Below the pieces are notes generated by a model that was given only the letters and a program-made list of their open reading frames with translations, did not search any database and was not told the origin of the DNA. This document shows, in pieces, positions 22,990 to 35,239 of a stretch of DNA of 64,000 nucleotides. Position 1 is the first letter of the stretch, and every line of letters begins with the position of its first letter. The position numbers and the translations under genes were made by a program. Source of the DNA: Rhizophagus clarus. Lineage: Eukaryota; Glomeromycota; Glomeromycetes; Glomerales; Glomeraceae. Location of the stretch: NCBI GenBank assembly GCA_015698045.1, contig BLAL01000285.1, forward strand, positions 3,288,001-3,352,000, given 5' to 3'.

Positions 22990-24600
22990 CAAAAAAGTAA
23001 AATAAAATAAGAAACTTTAGGTCCGGGTCCTTTTTTAACATATGACAAAGTTTATAATATATGTTTAATTACGTCACACAATAAAATTCAAATCAAAAGA
23101 ACAAAGCAATTTATTTACAACAACAACAATCATATTTCAAATTATAAATAATTATTCTATTTATGATTGCCTTTTATAGAAGGTAGGTGATCATTGAAAG
23201 CGAAAAAAAGCCACGATAGCGGTACATCAGTACCCAAGAATTTTTCTCCCTTTATTCCGTTAATTTCAATCGTAATAATATTATATAACAGCAGTTATAA
23301 GAGCGACATGATTATTTTTTACATTTTCTATTTATTATCCGATTACAACGAAACGTCGAAAAGCGATAAGCTGACCATTTTAATTAAATGTTTGACAGGC
23401 TATCATTAGAACTACTAGATAATTTAACAAACATTAGTTGATACATTATTAATTAAACTTTCTAAGGGAATAAGCAATGTAATTTAATTACATAGAAAAA
23501 TCACTCATCAAGTTCATCCAAATTATTTTTCGTAAAATTTGATGATACGACGTTTAACGCTTCTAAATCTATACATGAAAAGAGTGTCTCCACGCATATC
23601 CAATTAAATTGATAAATAAAAATTCATGATAATATTATATTGAAATAAATTCAGTTGGTGTTAAAAAAACCAAACTATGATTATGTATAGTATATGTTCA
23701 TAAAAAACTTAAGTATATTAGAATATAATACTGCAAAAAAAGCAAAAAGGAAATACGCACCAACAAATGAAGAACAATTTTAGGTCTCTTCCGTGAACCG
23801 CTAAAACTACAAATCTAAATGAAAACATCTTTAAAAGAAACACACGTGAAAGTCAAATTCGTTACGTGTAGACACTAAATTAATATCTATTGAACGGTAT
23901 AAAAATACGTTCTTTTCAATCGCAAGTGCCTTTGAGATTTCAAACATCATTTATGGTTTCAATTGGTGATGGTTTTACGGGTATTATTGTTCTAATGAAA
24001 TCGTCACTTATTCCATTCGAAAGTGATTTCGTTCTATTATAAGAAATGGTAAAATAAACGTTATTAACGATAATTTTAGGGACCTCGCTCTCTATACATG
24101 ATCAGATGAACTACAACCATTTTACATAGTGTCTATCAAATAATATTTTCACTTTTTATCGAATATAATTACTATAATTTATTATACAAAAAAAAAATAA
24201 TTTATTAGTCCGGAGCGAAGTGAAGGACAGACTCAAGGACTATATATGTTTATTCGATGGTCACACAAAGTGTCCGTCTGTCCGCCCGCTAGTCGATTCA
24301 TGATTGGTTCTTTCATTGGCATCTTATGCATAGTAAACATATAATATCGTATTTGTTACGTACTACCCAAATCTGTTTATTTTAGTTGTTTCATCACTCT
24401 GCAACGAAACGTTTTTTTCTTCTTTTTTGTAGAAATACCATTAGTCATTTAGACACAACTTGGTCAGTAAATAGTCATAGAAAGATTTTTTTTTAATTAA
24501 GAAATGTATTATAGTTGTCAGGATTTTGGGGAGATCCCCCTTGAATTTTATCTTGTCATCTTTCATGTGGTAATATGTAATTACCGCTTTAAAACAACAA
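22249..24600. other. Intergenic upstream of channel A, with repeats
   Basis: Contains a two-copy tandem repeat (22490-22541 and 22562-22620, sharing AATAAAAANGTAANCAGTAT and CATCATTGCATTAA) and the channel-family upstream block (22861-22990), which includes a run of 37 A at 22951-22987. A GC-richer patch TCCGGAGCGAAGTGAAGGAC lies near 24210. No gene recognised; the open stretch 23194-23409 has no family signal. Confidence 0.55.
22861..22990 (-). promoter_or_regulatory. Conserved non-coding block upstream of channel gene A
   Basis: Shares with the other three channel upstream regions the order: T-rich tract, AATGATCATCGAT, a variable spacer, TTGGCGTT, poly-A, then a segment ending near TTTTTNAACATATNAC. 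Here it lies about 610-740 bases upstream of the ATG. Its function is not known; it may be promoter sequence co-duplicated with the genes. Confidence 0.5.
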
Positions 24601-24639
24601 ACTTTAACTAAACGTTACTTTCTTCTTTTGGTAGGACCA

Positions 24640-24860
24640 TCAAATTACTATCAACTCCACCAAAGGATCAAGAACCATCTTTGGACAACTTAGCCTACTT
24701 CGATTAGCAGATTTGGAAAACCTGTTCTTCTTCTTCTTTTCGGATGTATCATGTGATGAGAATGACATCGATTTATTCTCTTTCTTCTCCCTTTTATGAG
24801 GAGAGGTAGCACCACCTGCTTTTCTCAATAACCTTTCTGCTGAAATTGTTTTTTGAGTTC
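24640..24860 (-). pseudogene. Possible coding exon or gene remnant, basic Lys/Ser-rich
   Basis: Minus-strand open stretch (about 24869 down to 24640) reading RRTQKTISAERLLRKAGG, then SPHKREKKENKSMSF, KKKKNRFSKSANRSR and KMVLDPLVELIVI. The composition is strongly coding-like (basic clusters, Ser-rich) and unlike random AT-rich translation. An AG with a short pyrimidine run precedes it, so it may be an internal exon. No neighbouring exons could be connected and I do not recognise the family. It could be a fragment of a transposon protein. Confidence 0.35.
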
Positions 24861-25234
24861 TTCTAGAATTAACTTCTTTGAATTACACAATAGTTTTCCC
24901 TTGTTTTCAGATCCTTATCAATCATCGTTCATCCTTAGGAATCTTGATTAAATTAAATATGTGTATTGTTTTTTCCATGACTCTTTAATCATAACGCATT
25001 AATCCATGAGCCAGGAAATCATCTCACTAAGATGAATATGTCATATAGACTTTTACCGACTGTAAAAAGTTGATAACGTGATTATAACTCGTCTAATTTA
25101 TCTGGTATCACATGATGTAATGGCATTTCTTTAATATAGTATTACATTGGAGTTTTCTGTATAACTTTTCTTGATTGTAGAAGTCATTTTGTTTTTCCTG
25201 GGGGGGGGGTATAATGCAGGATTTTTTACTTTTA

Positions 25235-26785
25235 CCCTATAAAAATTGAATAAGGAATTTATACGTTTTTTTATACGGAAAAAGTCATATGAATATTTAT
25301 GATTATCGTATAATAAACGTAGAATTTTCCGTATAAAAATATATGCGTAAAAAAATATGTGATACGGAAATCTGTCCAATTCCGTATCATAAAATTACGG
25401 TTTATATACTGAAAAATACTGAAAAATACATAAATTATACGTTTTTTTAACGTAATTTATAATATAAATTTTATTATTTAATTTTAATTTTTAAATAATA
25501 ATATTTTCATTGAATATGTTTATTATTTATTTATTTATTATTTAAATATTGATTTAATAATATAATAATTTTATTTAATACAAATATTTCATTTCTTATT
25601 ACATTTCTTTAACTCTATTAAAAACCAAACTCCCCCTATGCTGTACCATACCTACAGTAATTCTAGAATTATCCTATGCTAGTCTCCAAGAGTTGGCATT
25701 CCTACAAAAAAAAAAAAACATGAAAAAAACAACCCACAAAAAGAAATCAACTCACGAAAAAATAAATCAACCTGCAAAGAAAGAAATCAACCCACAAAGA
25801 AAGTAACCAACCCACGAAAAAAAAAATCAACTCGTGAAAAGGAAATAACTTACAAAAAGAACTGACCTACAACAGAGAAAAAGAAGTCTCAAAACTGATC
25901 TACTACAAAAAGAGAAACTAAATTACCTACAAAAGTAAAAAAATCTGGAATTAACCTACAAAAAAAAAGTCTTTGAAGCGTCTTACAAAAAAAAGAAGAA
26001 TGAACTAACTCACAAAAAGAAAAGAAACCTGAACCTGATCTTTAAAAAGAAAAAGACTCTCTCCCTATAAGAAAATTAAACAAAAAAAAAATATTAACTT
26101 CAATGTAAAAAAATTATCTTTAACAAAAAAAAATATTTTCAAAAGAAAGGGGAGCGAGGTGCGTGGGTGAAAAATGAATAATAAAAATAAAAAATAATTT
26201 TTTAACGAAGTTGGGGAAAATAAAGAGAAATAAAAATAGGGAATAAAAATAGGGAATAAAAAATAGAAAGAACCAATAACGAAAACTTTTTTAAAAAAAA
26301 GTGGAAAAAAAAAAATTTTTTTTAAAAAGGAGGGGTTTGAATAAAGAGTAGAATAGAAAGAAAAAATTTGTTATTTTTTATTAAAAGAAAGGAGTAGCGG
26401 GTGAGAAGAAGATCAAGAGAAAAAAAAAATTTTTTTTAGAAGAAAGTTAGAGAGAGAAGAGAAAAAAAAAAATATGGGAAATAAAAAAAGAGGGTATACA
26501 GTAAATAAAAAATGGGGAGGGAAACAAAAAACGTATCATAACAAAACAATAATCACGTGATCCCATGTTATGATACCTGATACGAAATGACAATAAATTA
26601 TTAAGTGTAAAAATTTCGTATAAATTCCGTATAGGCGTATACATTCCGTATATATTAATTTTTTTGAAAAAATGTTCAAAAATGAATTGTGTATTAAATA
26701 TACGGAATTGCTATACAGAATCTACAAAAACGTATGATAATAGTATACGAAACGCATCATTTTCGTATACGGATTTCTTATAGGG
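25235..26785. mobile_element. Non-autonomous DNA element, TIR CCCTATAA, 3-bp target duplication
   Basis: The left end is CCCTATAAAAATTG and the right end is the inverse, GGATTTCTTATAGGG. The flanks are TTA on both sides (25232-25234 and 26786-26788). Subterminal regions carry many copies of CCGTATA/TATACGG/TACGGAA in both orientations. The interior holds a purine-rich tract with tandem CAACCCACAAAGAAAG-like units. No transposase is encoded. It shares end sequence and design with the element at 45428-46077. Confidence 0.7.
25690..26520 (+). repeat. Purine-rich, strand-asymmetric tract with degenerate about 20-bp tandem units
   Basis: Within the 1551-bp element. From about 25715 to 25860, units of the form ATCAACCCACAAAGAAAG repeat with variation. 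Further right (25860-26520) the plus strand is nearly all A and G, with almost no pyrimidine runs. No ORF on either strand makes sense. Confidence 0.65.
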
Positions 26786-26788
26786 TTA

Positions 26789-27784
26789 TCGATTTACGTT
26801 ATATTTGATTTATCCTTATATATTTTTAATTTGTAGCTCTCCGTCATGTAACTTTTCGCCAGAGGAGTATTCCTCGTTCATTTCAGCCGAGGTATTCATC
26901 TAAGATTTCATATAGGACATGTCAGATAATTCTTCTAACACCGTCTGTTCTGCTGTCACAGAACAATAAGTGATAAATATTATGATAAATGAATTTGAAG
27001 TACATGCATTAAAACTCAAAATACCTCTGACATATCTTTCAAAACTAATGTGTAAGTTTGGAATACTGGGTGAGAAGGTTGAGATGCAATTATACGAATA
27101 CCAGAGTGAACCCTTTCTTGTATCATTTAGTTTATCCAGGATAACAAAAAATTTCATTCAAAAGTTTAAATTACTGCTGATTTATAAAATTTGATAACAT
27201 AACCATAGAAAATTATAGTTACAAGACAATCTCAAACAATGAAAATGAATAATTGTATTGCAAAAGCAATCCAATTATTAGGTTGTATTAAGTTCAAAAA
27301 AAAATTATAAAATTTTTCTTAATTAAACTTTATATAAACTTATTTAACCTTGCTTATACTGTCTGATGTCTATAATTAATTAAGTTATTTGGAAAATCTT
27401 CATACGATAAAAAGTATTTATTATACATAAATTGAGGTGCTATTGAAAACTATATATTAGATTTCAAACACTATTGAGTGGTATGGTTTAATTATAGTAA
27501 AATCTATTTGAGATTTCAAAATTACATTTATTTGGCCTTCATTATTGCAAAATGTGGCCATTTTAAACTAACAATCAAAATAAGATTTTTCACATCTCCG
27601 CTTATTTGTATGTAAAATAGTGCTTATAAAATATTAATCATCAAGATAAATCAAACTGAATTTAAACGAAAAGTACTTGCAAACCTTTAAGATGATTTAT
27701 TATTTAAAACAACAATTTATTAAATACATAACACTATCATATTATGAAAGATAAATCCAGTGATCAAATTACAAATAATAGAAC
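26789..27784. other. Intergenic; possible short coding remnant near 26920-27140
   Basis: A somewhat GC-richer stretch at 26910-27140 reads in places like protein (plus strand ATGTCAGATAATTCTTCTAA; 26970-27194 open), but no splice-consistent model or family could be found. The rest is AT-rich spacer downstream of channel B. Confidence 0.35.
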
Positions 27785-30700
27785 TTAAATTATTCGTATT
27801 TCTTCTAATATTTGTTTCAAGGTAGTCATATCAACAGGATTTTGTGAATTATTTGGTATTTTGAGTTCATTTAGTAATTCCTGCCTTAATTCTGAAAATT
27901 TATCTGTATTCCATTCTCCCTTATTAATAAATTCATTAATTTTTTGTCGAGCTTTATCAGCATCGGCATAATAGTATCTTAAAAATAAATTGTTAAAAAT
28001 TAATTGTTTTCATTAGAAAAAAAAATTTAAATGATCAAATTTATTACATACATTATTTCAGGAAACCATTCTTTCCAACGTCTCTGATTTGGTAATAGGT
28101 ACAATAGCTCAATTTCAGCAAGAATCTTTTTAAAGAAAAAAAAAAAAAATTGAAAAAATTTTAGTAATTTCAAAATTAACTAAATAAAATTATGATAATG
28201 AATGATATACCTGTGCTTTTTGTATTAAATATGACACCCTATTATTGTCTTCTTCAATTGCATTATTGAGTAATCCAATAAATAAATTCATAAGATATAC
28301 GACAATCAAGAATGAGAATAAAACGATCAATATTGCAAGTGATGGATCATCTTTATATGTCCAATTGGATAATGCACTTGAATCCCCTATGACAAATAAT
28401 AATATTTTATTAAATTACTCGTAAAATCTCCAAAAAAATAAAGTTTTTTTTAGCGTACCTGTTAAGAATTTATACATTGCGAAAATAGAAGTTCCAAAAT
28501 TTACAAACATATTTGTATTTTCATTAGGTGGTTGAATCATATATGGATTTGGATCAACTACTGTTCCATTTTCAAGTACTTGGTGATAGGCAGGAGCTAT
28601 ATTCCAAGGATTATTTGGATCATTATTATTTGTATATTCATCAAAAGAAAAACTAGATTCTGGTGATAATAAAATGTAAAATGTATGCGCAAAACTAATG
28701 ATGATAATAAATAAAACTACTAAAAAAGAAAACACTTTCTTTCCAACACTAATGATTATTGCAAAGTATACGCCAAAAGATTCAAATACTCTAAAAAATA
28801 ACAAAAACTTTATATCTAAAAATAAGCATGTAAAAGAAAGTAATTGAATGTTTCTATCATTTGTTTGAATCCAATAAATAGAAGTGCAAATTGGAAGCAG
28901 GAATGCAGTTAAATCTACAACATGAATAATAAGAAAATTAATAATTTTTTTTAATAATAGTTAATATAATAAAGTAAATTAATAAAATACTCGTATATTA
29001 TTATTACCAAAATAGTTCCAAAAATCACCACTCCATTTAATGGGATCATAAATAAACTGACGAACTTCGAAGCTGAGATGAATAAACCCAAATATAATTG
29101 AAGCAATTAAAAGTTTATTTCGAATATTATCATCGATGTATTGTTTAGAGATTGTTGCAGCAGCAGTAAAGCATCCAAGTAACAAGATAAATCCAATCCA
29201 TATCACTAAGTAATAATATTTTCCATATTTATTCCATTTAAAATCAATTAATATTTCACCATTCCATGTCTTATAGATATCTCTATTTATTGCTTTAACA
29301 AATGGACTAGATTTAGGTTTAAACAGTTCTACAAACCAATTATATTCTTGTGGATAGTTAACAAATTTAATGTAAGGATCCATGAAATTAATCATCGGTG
29401 TTGTATGTTTTGAAATTTCTGAGGGTTTTGAAGAAATTCTATCAACAATAAGAAAATAAATAGAAAGCAAATCACTTTTTTCAATATCATTAATAAAATG
29501 ATGTTTTGATAATATAAAAAATATAAAAAAATAAATGGGAAAAATGGGTGAAAAGATTAAAAATTGAATAATAATTAGAGTTGTATGAATTTTCCAATTA
29601 TATTTTCTTAATTTTTTTATTAAATTATTATATTTTAACCACCAAATAGATCGAGATAAATTAATTACTTGAGGACAACGAAAAAAGGGATCAAGATGTA
29701 AATTGATCTTCATATGTCTTGTAGTGTAAGTAGAAGAATCTATGATCATAGTAGTTTCTGATGAATATCTTGAAATATATTCTGGATAATATTCATTCAA
29801 TAATGGCATTCTAGAAGTAATAATACTTAAAAACATTATATTATTCCTTGAGTCTTTCTCAAAATTAGTTATGCATTTTTCATAGATTTCTTCTATTAAT
29901 TCTAATCTATGTTCTTTAATTCCAAATGCTAATAATTTGGCACCATATTTCAAAAGACTTTCCTTATTATTTTTTATATATGAAACCCATTCATCACTCA
30001 ATCTGAAGCTATTACGGTTTGGTAAAGGTAAAGTAGATTTTGAAAATATTTTTTTATAACTTTTTATTTTATCTGACTCCATATAATAATAATAGTTTAA
30101 AGAAATAGATTTGTCGTTTTTATTAAAATGATAAATATAAAGACCGGTTGTTGCCAATATAACGATGTTACTTTCATCAAGTAATTTACTTCCAATTAAC
30201 TTTGCATGATCATTCCAATCTTCTTCCTTTTTGTAAGCTAAACTCTTTTCAAAAACTTGCAGAATAAATTTTCCTTCCCAAATATAAATTGACCATTTAA
30301 ACGATTTGTATTCCAAATCTTGTTTTATGTGTAATGGACTCTTATCTATGCTTTCTTGATATAATTCACGTACAGTATCCATTTGTGAATTCAATAAATT
30401 AATATTTAAGTAATCATAAGTTTCAATTACTTCATCATTAATATTAAGATCATTATCAAAGTACCATTCTTCATTAATTTCGTCAAGATTTTCAGACGTT
30501 AAATTCATTTTTTCTAAAATTTCCTCAAGTTCAACCTTCCAAATACGCCCGTCTAGGAATCCAAATACGTATTTGGTAGTAGTAAGAAAATTATCTGGGA
30601 AACATTCATTCTTATATTCTAATAATAATTGACCTTTGCCTTTTAAAAGGTCCAAAAATTCCTTACTATCATTCAGTAAAGGAATTAGTAAATGAGTTAA

Positions 30701-31741
30701 ACAAGCATAACTAATAAGATTATATAGTTGAGTAACTAAAGTTAAAATAAAAGAAATGTAACTTAATATGAATAATAATATTATATAATTTTGATAATTT
30801 TTAACATCAATAATTACCATCACTAATATCCAAAGAAGTAATAGGAATCTCTAATTCAATCGAATAAATGACGATTTTATTCTTAATCCTTATGCAAATA
30901 AATTCATTATTACTAAACATTCTGATATTTTTTCTAATATCCTAAAATAGATAAATAATAATTAATTATAAACGAATATGCAATAAATAATTAATAGTTT
31001 AATTACCTCATCATCTAAAATATACTTTATTTCCTCGTCACTACCATATATTCTTATACTTTTCTCAGTAATAAAATTATATTCATAAATGGAATTATTT
31101 GAAAATAAATAAAGTTTATTATATTTTGATATGCCGATAAGCTCAAAACTTTCTGGTATCTTATACATTTTCTTGCACTTCCATTTGTTATTTTTATTTT
31201 GTGTGGAATAAATAAAAATAATATTATTATTTATTTCATACAAAATAAATTCACCTTCTAAGTTAAAAGTAGAATAACCATAATTGAAATGAGGATAATC
31301 ACAATCTAGTTTAATATCTTGACGATTATTCAGCATATCGCAAATTACTATTAAAGAATATGATAATTAGATAAATATTCAATCTTTTTGAATATGCATA
31401 ACTTTATAAGGTTCATTACCTACTCTACGGGACTCATTAATATACACGAGTTCCTTATAATCGGAAATGCATATCTGATATAAATATCCAAGTGTACTTA
31501 ATTCGAATTCTGATTTAAGTTCATCCTCATCTACGTTTTCAATGTTCCAACAGACAATTGAACCATTCCCATGTTCATTATGAGCAACGTAATATTTTCC
31601 ACTTGGTGATATTCCTATTCTAGTAATAAGTTTATTGTCATTTGATTTATTAATATTAATATCGATAATTTGACTGTTATCAGTATCATTATTAATTTCA
31701 ATTTTATCTACATTTTCGATTTTTTTCGCAGCATCGCTCAT
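27785..31741 (-). CDS. Paralog B: WD40-like propeller fused to TRP-like ion channel
   Basis: Eight exons: 31741-31420, 31347-31007, 30941-30818, 30735-29008, 28914-28459, 28386-28211, 28125-28052, 27977-27785. They total 1138 codons (1137 aa), with the same intron phases as A. The layout is the same: propeller-like start (TRIGISPSGKYYVAHNE), helical middle (LLKYGAKLLAFGIKEHRLEL), membrane helices (KYYYLVIWIGFILLLGCFTA, LLIASIIFGFIHLSFEVRQF), FFRVFESFGVYFAI, the pore region AMYKFLTG joined across an intron to DSSALSNW, and the final helix YLMNLFIGLLNNAIEED. The C-terminal tail is the shortest of A-C and carries one DMTTLKQILEE repeat. Predicted cation channel of a fungal membrane; ligand and ion unknown. 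The pore exon is nearly identical to that of A. Confidence 0.8.
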
Positions 31742-31881
31742 TTTTTAATATGGTAATATTTAAAAGTGAAAAAGTGAAAATCGGTTGAACAAATTAATCA
31801 AAAATAGAACGCATAAATATTAGTAAAATATGGTATATGTATATAAATGCGTGACAATGTATTATGATAGTACACGATTAC

Positions 31882-32430
31882 AAAAAAATTTTTATTGTAA
31901 AAAGCTAATTAAGGAATGATGATCAGCCGGTCTCAAAAGTGTTTCATTGTATTAACTGATTATATGACACAAAGCATTAGCCAAGAATTGGCGTTTAAAA
32001 AAAAAAATTCACTTATTTATTTCATTGTTTATTGTTTTAATTTATCGTCACTCCATAAAATTTTGACCAACCGAATAAATGTGTGTTGGCAAATCTGCGT
32101 TTTAACCAATAAATAAATAAATAAATGAATAAGTCTAAATTTGTTTACATATTAATTGTTTTCATTATTAAAAACTGTAAATAATTATATCAATTATCGG
32201 TGATTCCGATTTGTTAGAGGAACTGTCAAATTTTATTTAGATTATGACTTTTGAGAAATGATCGATAAGAAAAACCAATTCGAAAAAAAAACGCAGGCGG
32301 TATGTCGGATTAACGATCATTGCATTAGCTGACATCATTAGGCGACAGAGTCGGCGTTAAAAAAAAAAAATTTATTTGTTTGAAACGTCGATTGAGGGTT
32401 AGACTTTTGTTTAACATGTCACAACACTTT
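31882..32430 (-). promoter_or_regulatory. Conserved upstream block of channel B, present twice
   Basis: The first copy (31882-32008) reads GGAATGATGATCAGCC, a spacer, TTGGCGTTT and poly-A. The second (32240-32430) reads GAAATGATCGATAAG, GATCATTGCATTAGC, GTCGGCGTT, poly-A, AAACGTCGATT and TTTAACATGTCAC. The second copy's 3' part matches the block upstream of channel C (AAACGTCGATTAGA, then TATAACGTATCAC). Confidence 0.5.
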
Positions 32431-33253
32431 TTTCAAGAAATAGAGTTTATATTGACAAAGTTATTTTAGTTTCCTTACATTTAGGGATCAAAATTTTATT
32501 ATAAAGTAAGTTTTATGGTAATTGTTTGTATTGAATAAATACATGGTTCTCAAATAAAAATATAATCTATTTAATGACGTTCATAATTCAGATAATCTGG
32601 TAGTCATGGTGGTCATATCACATATGTAAATGGATCAGAAGTTTTATAATTAGATGCCCTAATAATAGTTCATTTTTATACGTTAAATTACGAAATATAT
32701 TAAAAAAAAAAAAAATATTTAAATTACCTTTTTATTTTTAAAAGTATTTTATTATTTAAAGGCAGAAAATTTGATTTTCGAACGAATTAAAATGGTAAAC
32801 CGTAAACAACGTACAGTACCCACCCCTGCAGCCTTACAGAACATACTACTTCCTTTTTGAGGAAGTTTCTTTATTTATCACTTTTTCGTATCACTTTATC
32901 ACTTTTTTTACTATTACTTTTTTAGTATTTTTCTATACAAGACTATATTAGGTTGATGTTGTGACTCCTCCATGTGTGTTACAGATTAGGACTATCATAT
33001 GAAGCTCATTCACAAATAGACTTGATGATCATCTTGAACAGAATATTATGTAATTTTGACGACAGAATTTTGATGACCACTCTTGATTATATTTAGATTT
33101 ATGTGGTATTGCTGTATCTAAGTATTTATTGTTAGAGCCTTGTCTATTCATTACTGTCCCTAATTTTATGCTTCACAATGGCTAAAATTGTGTAATATAT
33201 TTTTCTTACACAAATCACAAACACAATTCGATTTATTTTATGTAGGAAAATCT

Positions 33254-33440
33254 AAGCTGATTGTCTTACGAAATTTTTGTAACATTTAGAGGTGTATTAT
33301 AAATTATCATTCCATCTACAAACTCCAGAACTTTCGATGCCTACTCATATCGTTTTGAAAAATTAATATGCAAAATATCTTATAGAAGAAATTTTGTCAT
33401 TGCAATAAGAACTGGATTATTATTGATTTTAAAAATAACA
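33254..33440 (+). pseudogene. Short F-box gene relic inside the channel array
   Basis: GCTGATTGTCTTACGAAATT followed by TTTGTAACATTTAGAG matches the F-box start of the genes at 5572 and 9086 (GCTGATTGTCTTAACGAAAT, TTTTTGAATATTTAGAG) with one missing A. Similarity beyond 33290 is faint (GAAGAAATTTTGTC near 33385). It shows the F-box family once extended about 19 kb further right. Confidence 0.5.
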
Positions 33441-35239
33441 AGCCGTCTCGCGATTAATTTGCATAAGTAATTGTTTCAACTAATCGCCAAAAGTAACCGT
33501 TAAAAACGAAAACGGTTAACAGGATTAATTAAACCAAACCAAATCGATTTTTATTTAATACTGTATATCATAACAAATAACACTATTTTTAAATTTATAT
33601 GATTGGTCCAAATGAATATAGTCTAAATTTGTATTTTCAGTTCTTTTATTTCGCGTATAATATATAGTTTATCGTTATAATGTGCTTTTACTTCATGTTC
33701 TTAATTCAATGGTTCATATGCCAGTGAATACGAATACATGAAGTAATTTTTAATATTGTTCAGAGTGAAGCGTATTATTAACGTATTTCTATGTTGTGAT
33801 CACGTGGTAATCAGCAAATGAATCGCATTATACTCTAGAAATTGCGTCTTGTTCCTCAAGCACAATATTTTGTGTTGAAAATATACTGTAAATATTAGTT
33901 CTATTTACAATGATAACAGAGTGATACAAAAACATTTCTTTATATATATTCTAATTATAACATTTGACCAGCAGGCGTTTGGGAATACTTTTATTTTTAT
34001 TTAATGGAGATTAAAATAAAAATTATTTTTCATCAGAAAATTGTAAAAGTGATTTCTGTGGATCATTGCAATGTTTAATACTATAATATTGAACAAAATC
34101 ATTTAGCGTTAACGTCTTTTCCTTTCACATTCCAAGTGATATATTTTATTATTCTCTTTCGAGGCCTTTTTTTTTTAAAAAAAAAAAAAAAAAAAAAAAT
34201 TGTGAAACAAAAAAGTTAATTCTAATTACATTTAGTTTATTTCATTTGATACTTCAATTCTTTAGTTACTTAAATCATTGAAATAACTGAAAATTATTGT
34301 TACTTTTATTTCAATATATTTCTTTATTTCTTAATATTTCTTTATTTCTTTTATTTCCTTTTCCAAATAGCATAGGAAGAATTTTTGTATGAAATAAACA
34401 TAGACATTTTTTTATCATTAAGACTGAAAAAAAAAATTATCGTTTCTAAAATCAAGAAAAAAATATTAACATATAATATTTCTATACTAATTGATTTCTA
34501 TATCAATTTCTATATCGATTTTATAATTAATAACTAGGATTTAGAGGTAAGTAAACTATTATTTCACAAATAAAGGACTGTTTATATTATACCTTTTTTT
34601 TATTTAGTAAAATTAACGGTGTTAAGGTTAAAAACGAAGATCAAATTTACTCTTCTTACTCTAAATCATCAACGATTAAATTTGAATCAATTTTAAGAAT
34701 CGAGCCTATTCAATAAAAATCTCATACGCTTGTATCGAAAATATCAAGAGCTTTAAAAGTAAGAACTTGAAGTAAATTTGGTATATTGCAATTTGATCAG
34801 TTGATTCCAAAATTATGTGATAACGATAATAAGTAATAAATATATAACGTCATTTGGATTATTTCCATAAAATTAATTGGTTATAGCATGACAAATAACT
34901 CAAAATTTACTCGGCTGAAGTTTCTTGTTTCTTGAAAAAGTAGGCTTTTTCGAATCTGTTTAATAAAAATCCACTAAACAAAAAAAAATTGTGGTAACAA
35001 ATAAGTTACCTATGGAAAATATTATCAGTTAAATTTTCGTCAATCATAGGTTAAACTTTTAAGATGCCACAGCTTAACACTTAATTAGATGAGAATATAT
35101 TTCATTTTATTTATAAAATATAATTTATTTACCATAAAGAAAATTAAGGATAGATACATATCAGGTAATAAAAAAAAAAAAATTGAGAAATAATAAATAA
35201 ATATAACAAAAAAAGTAGCATTAAATAAAGTTTTCATGT

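Larger units (their letters stand above)
31742..35239. other. Intergenic between channel B and the kinase gene
   Basis: Holds two copies of the channel upstream block (31882-32008 and 32240-32430), a small F-box relic (33254-33290), and poly-A/T runs (near 34177-34199). No intact gene is seen over the remaining roughly 3 kb. Confidence 0.55.
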
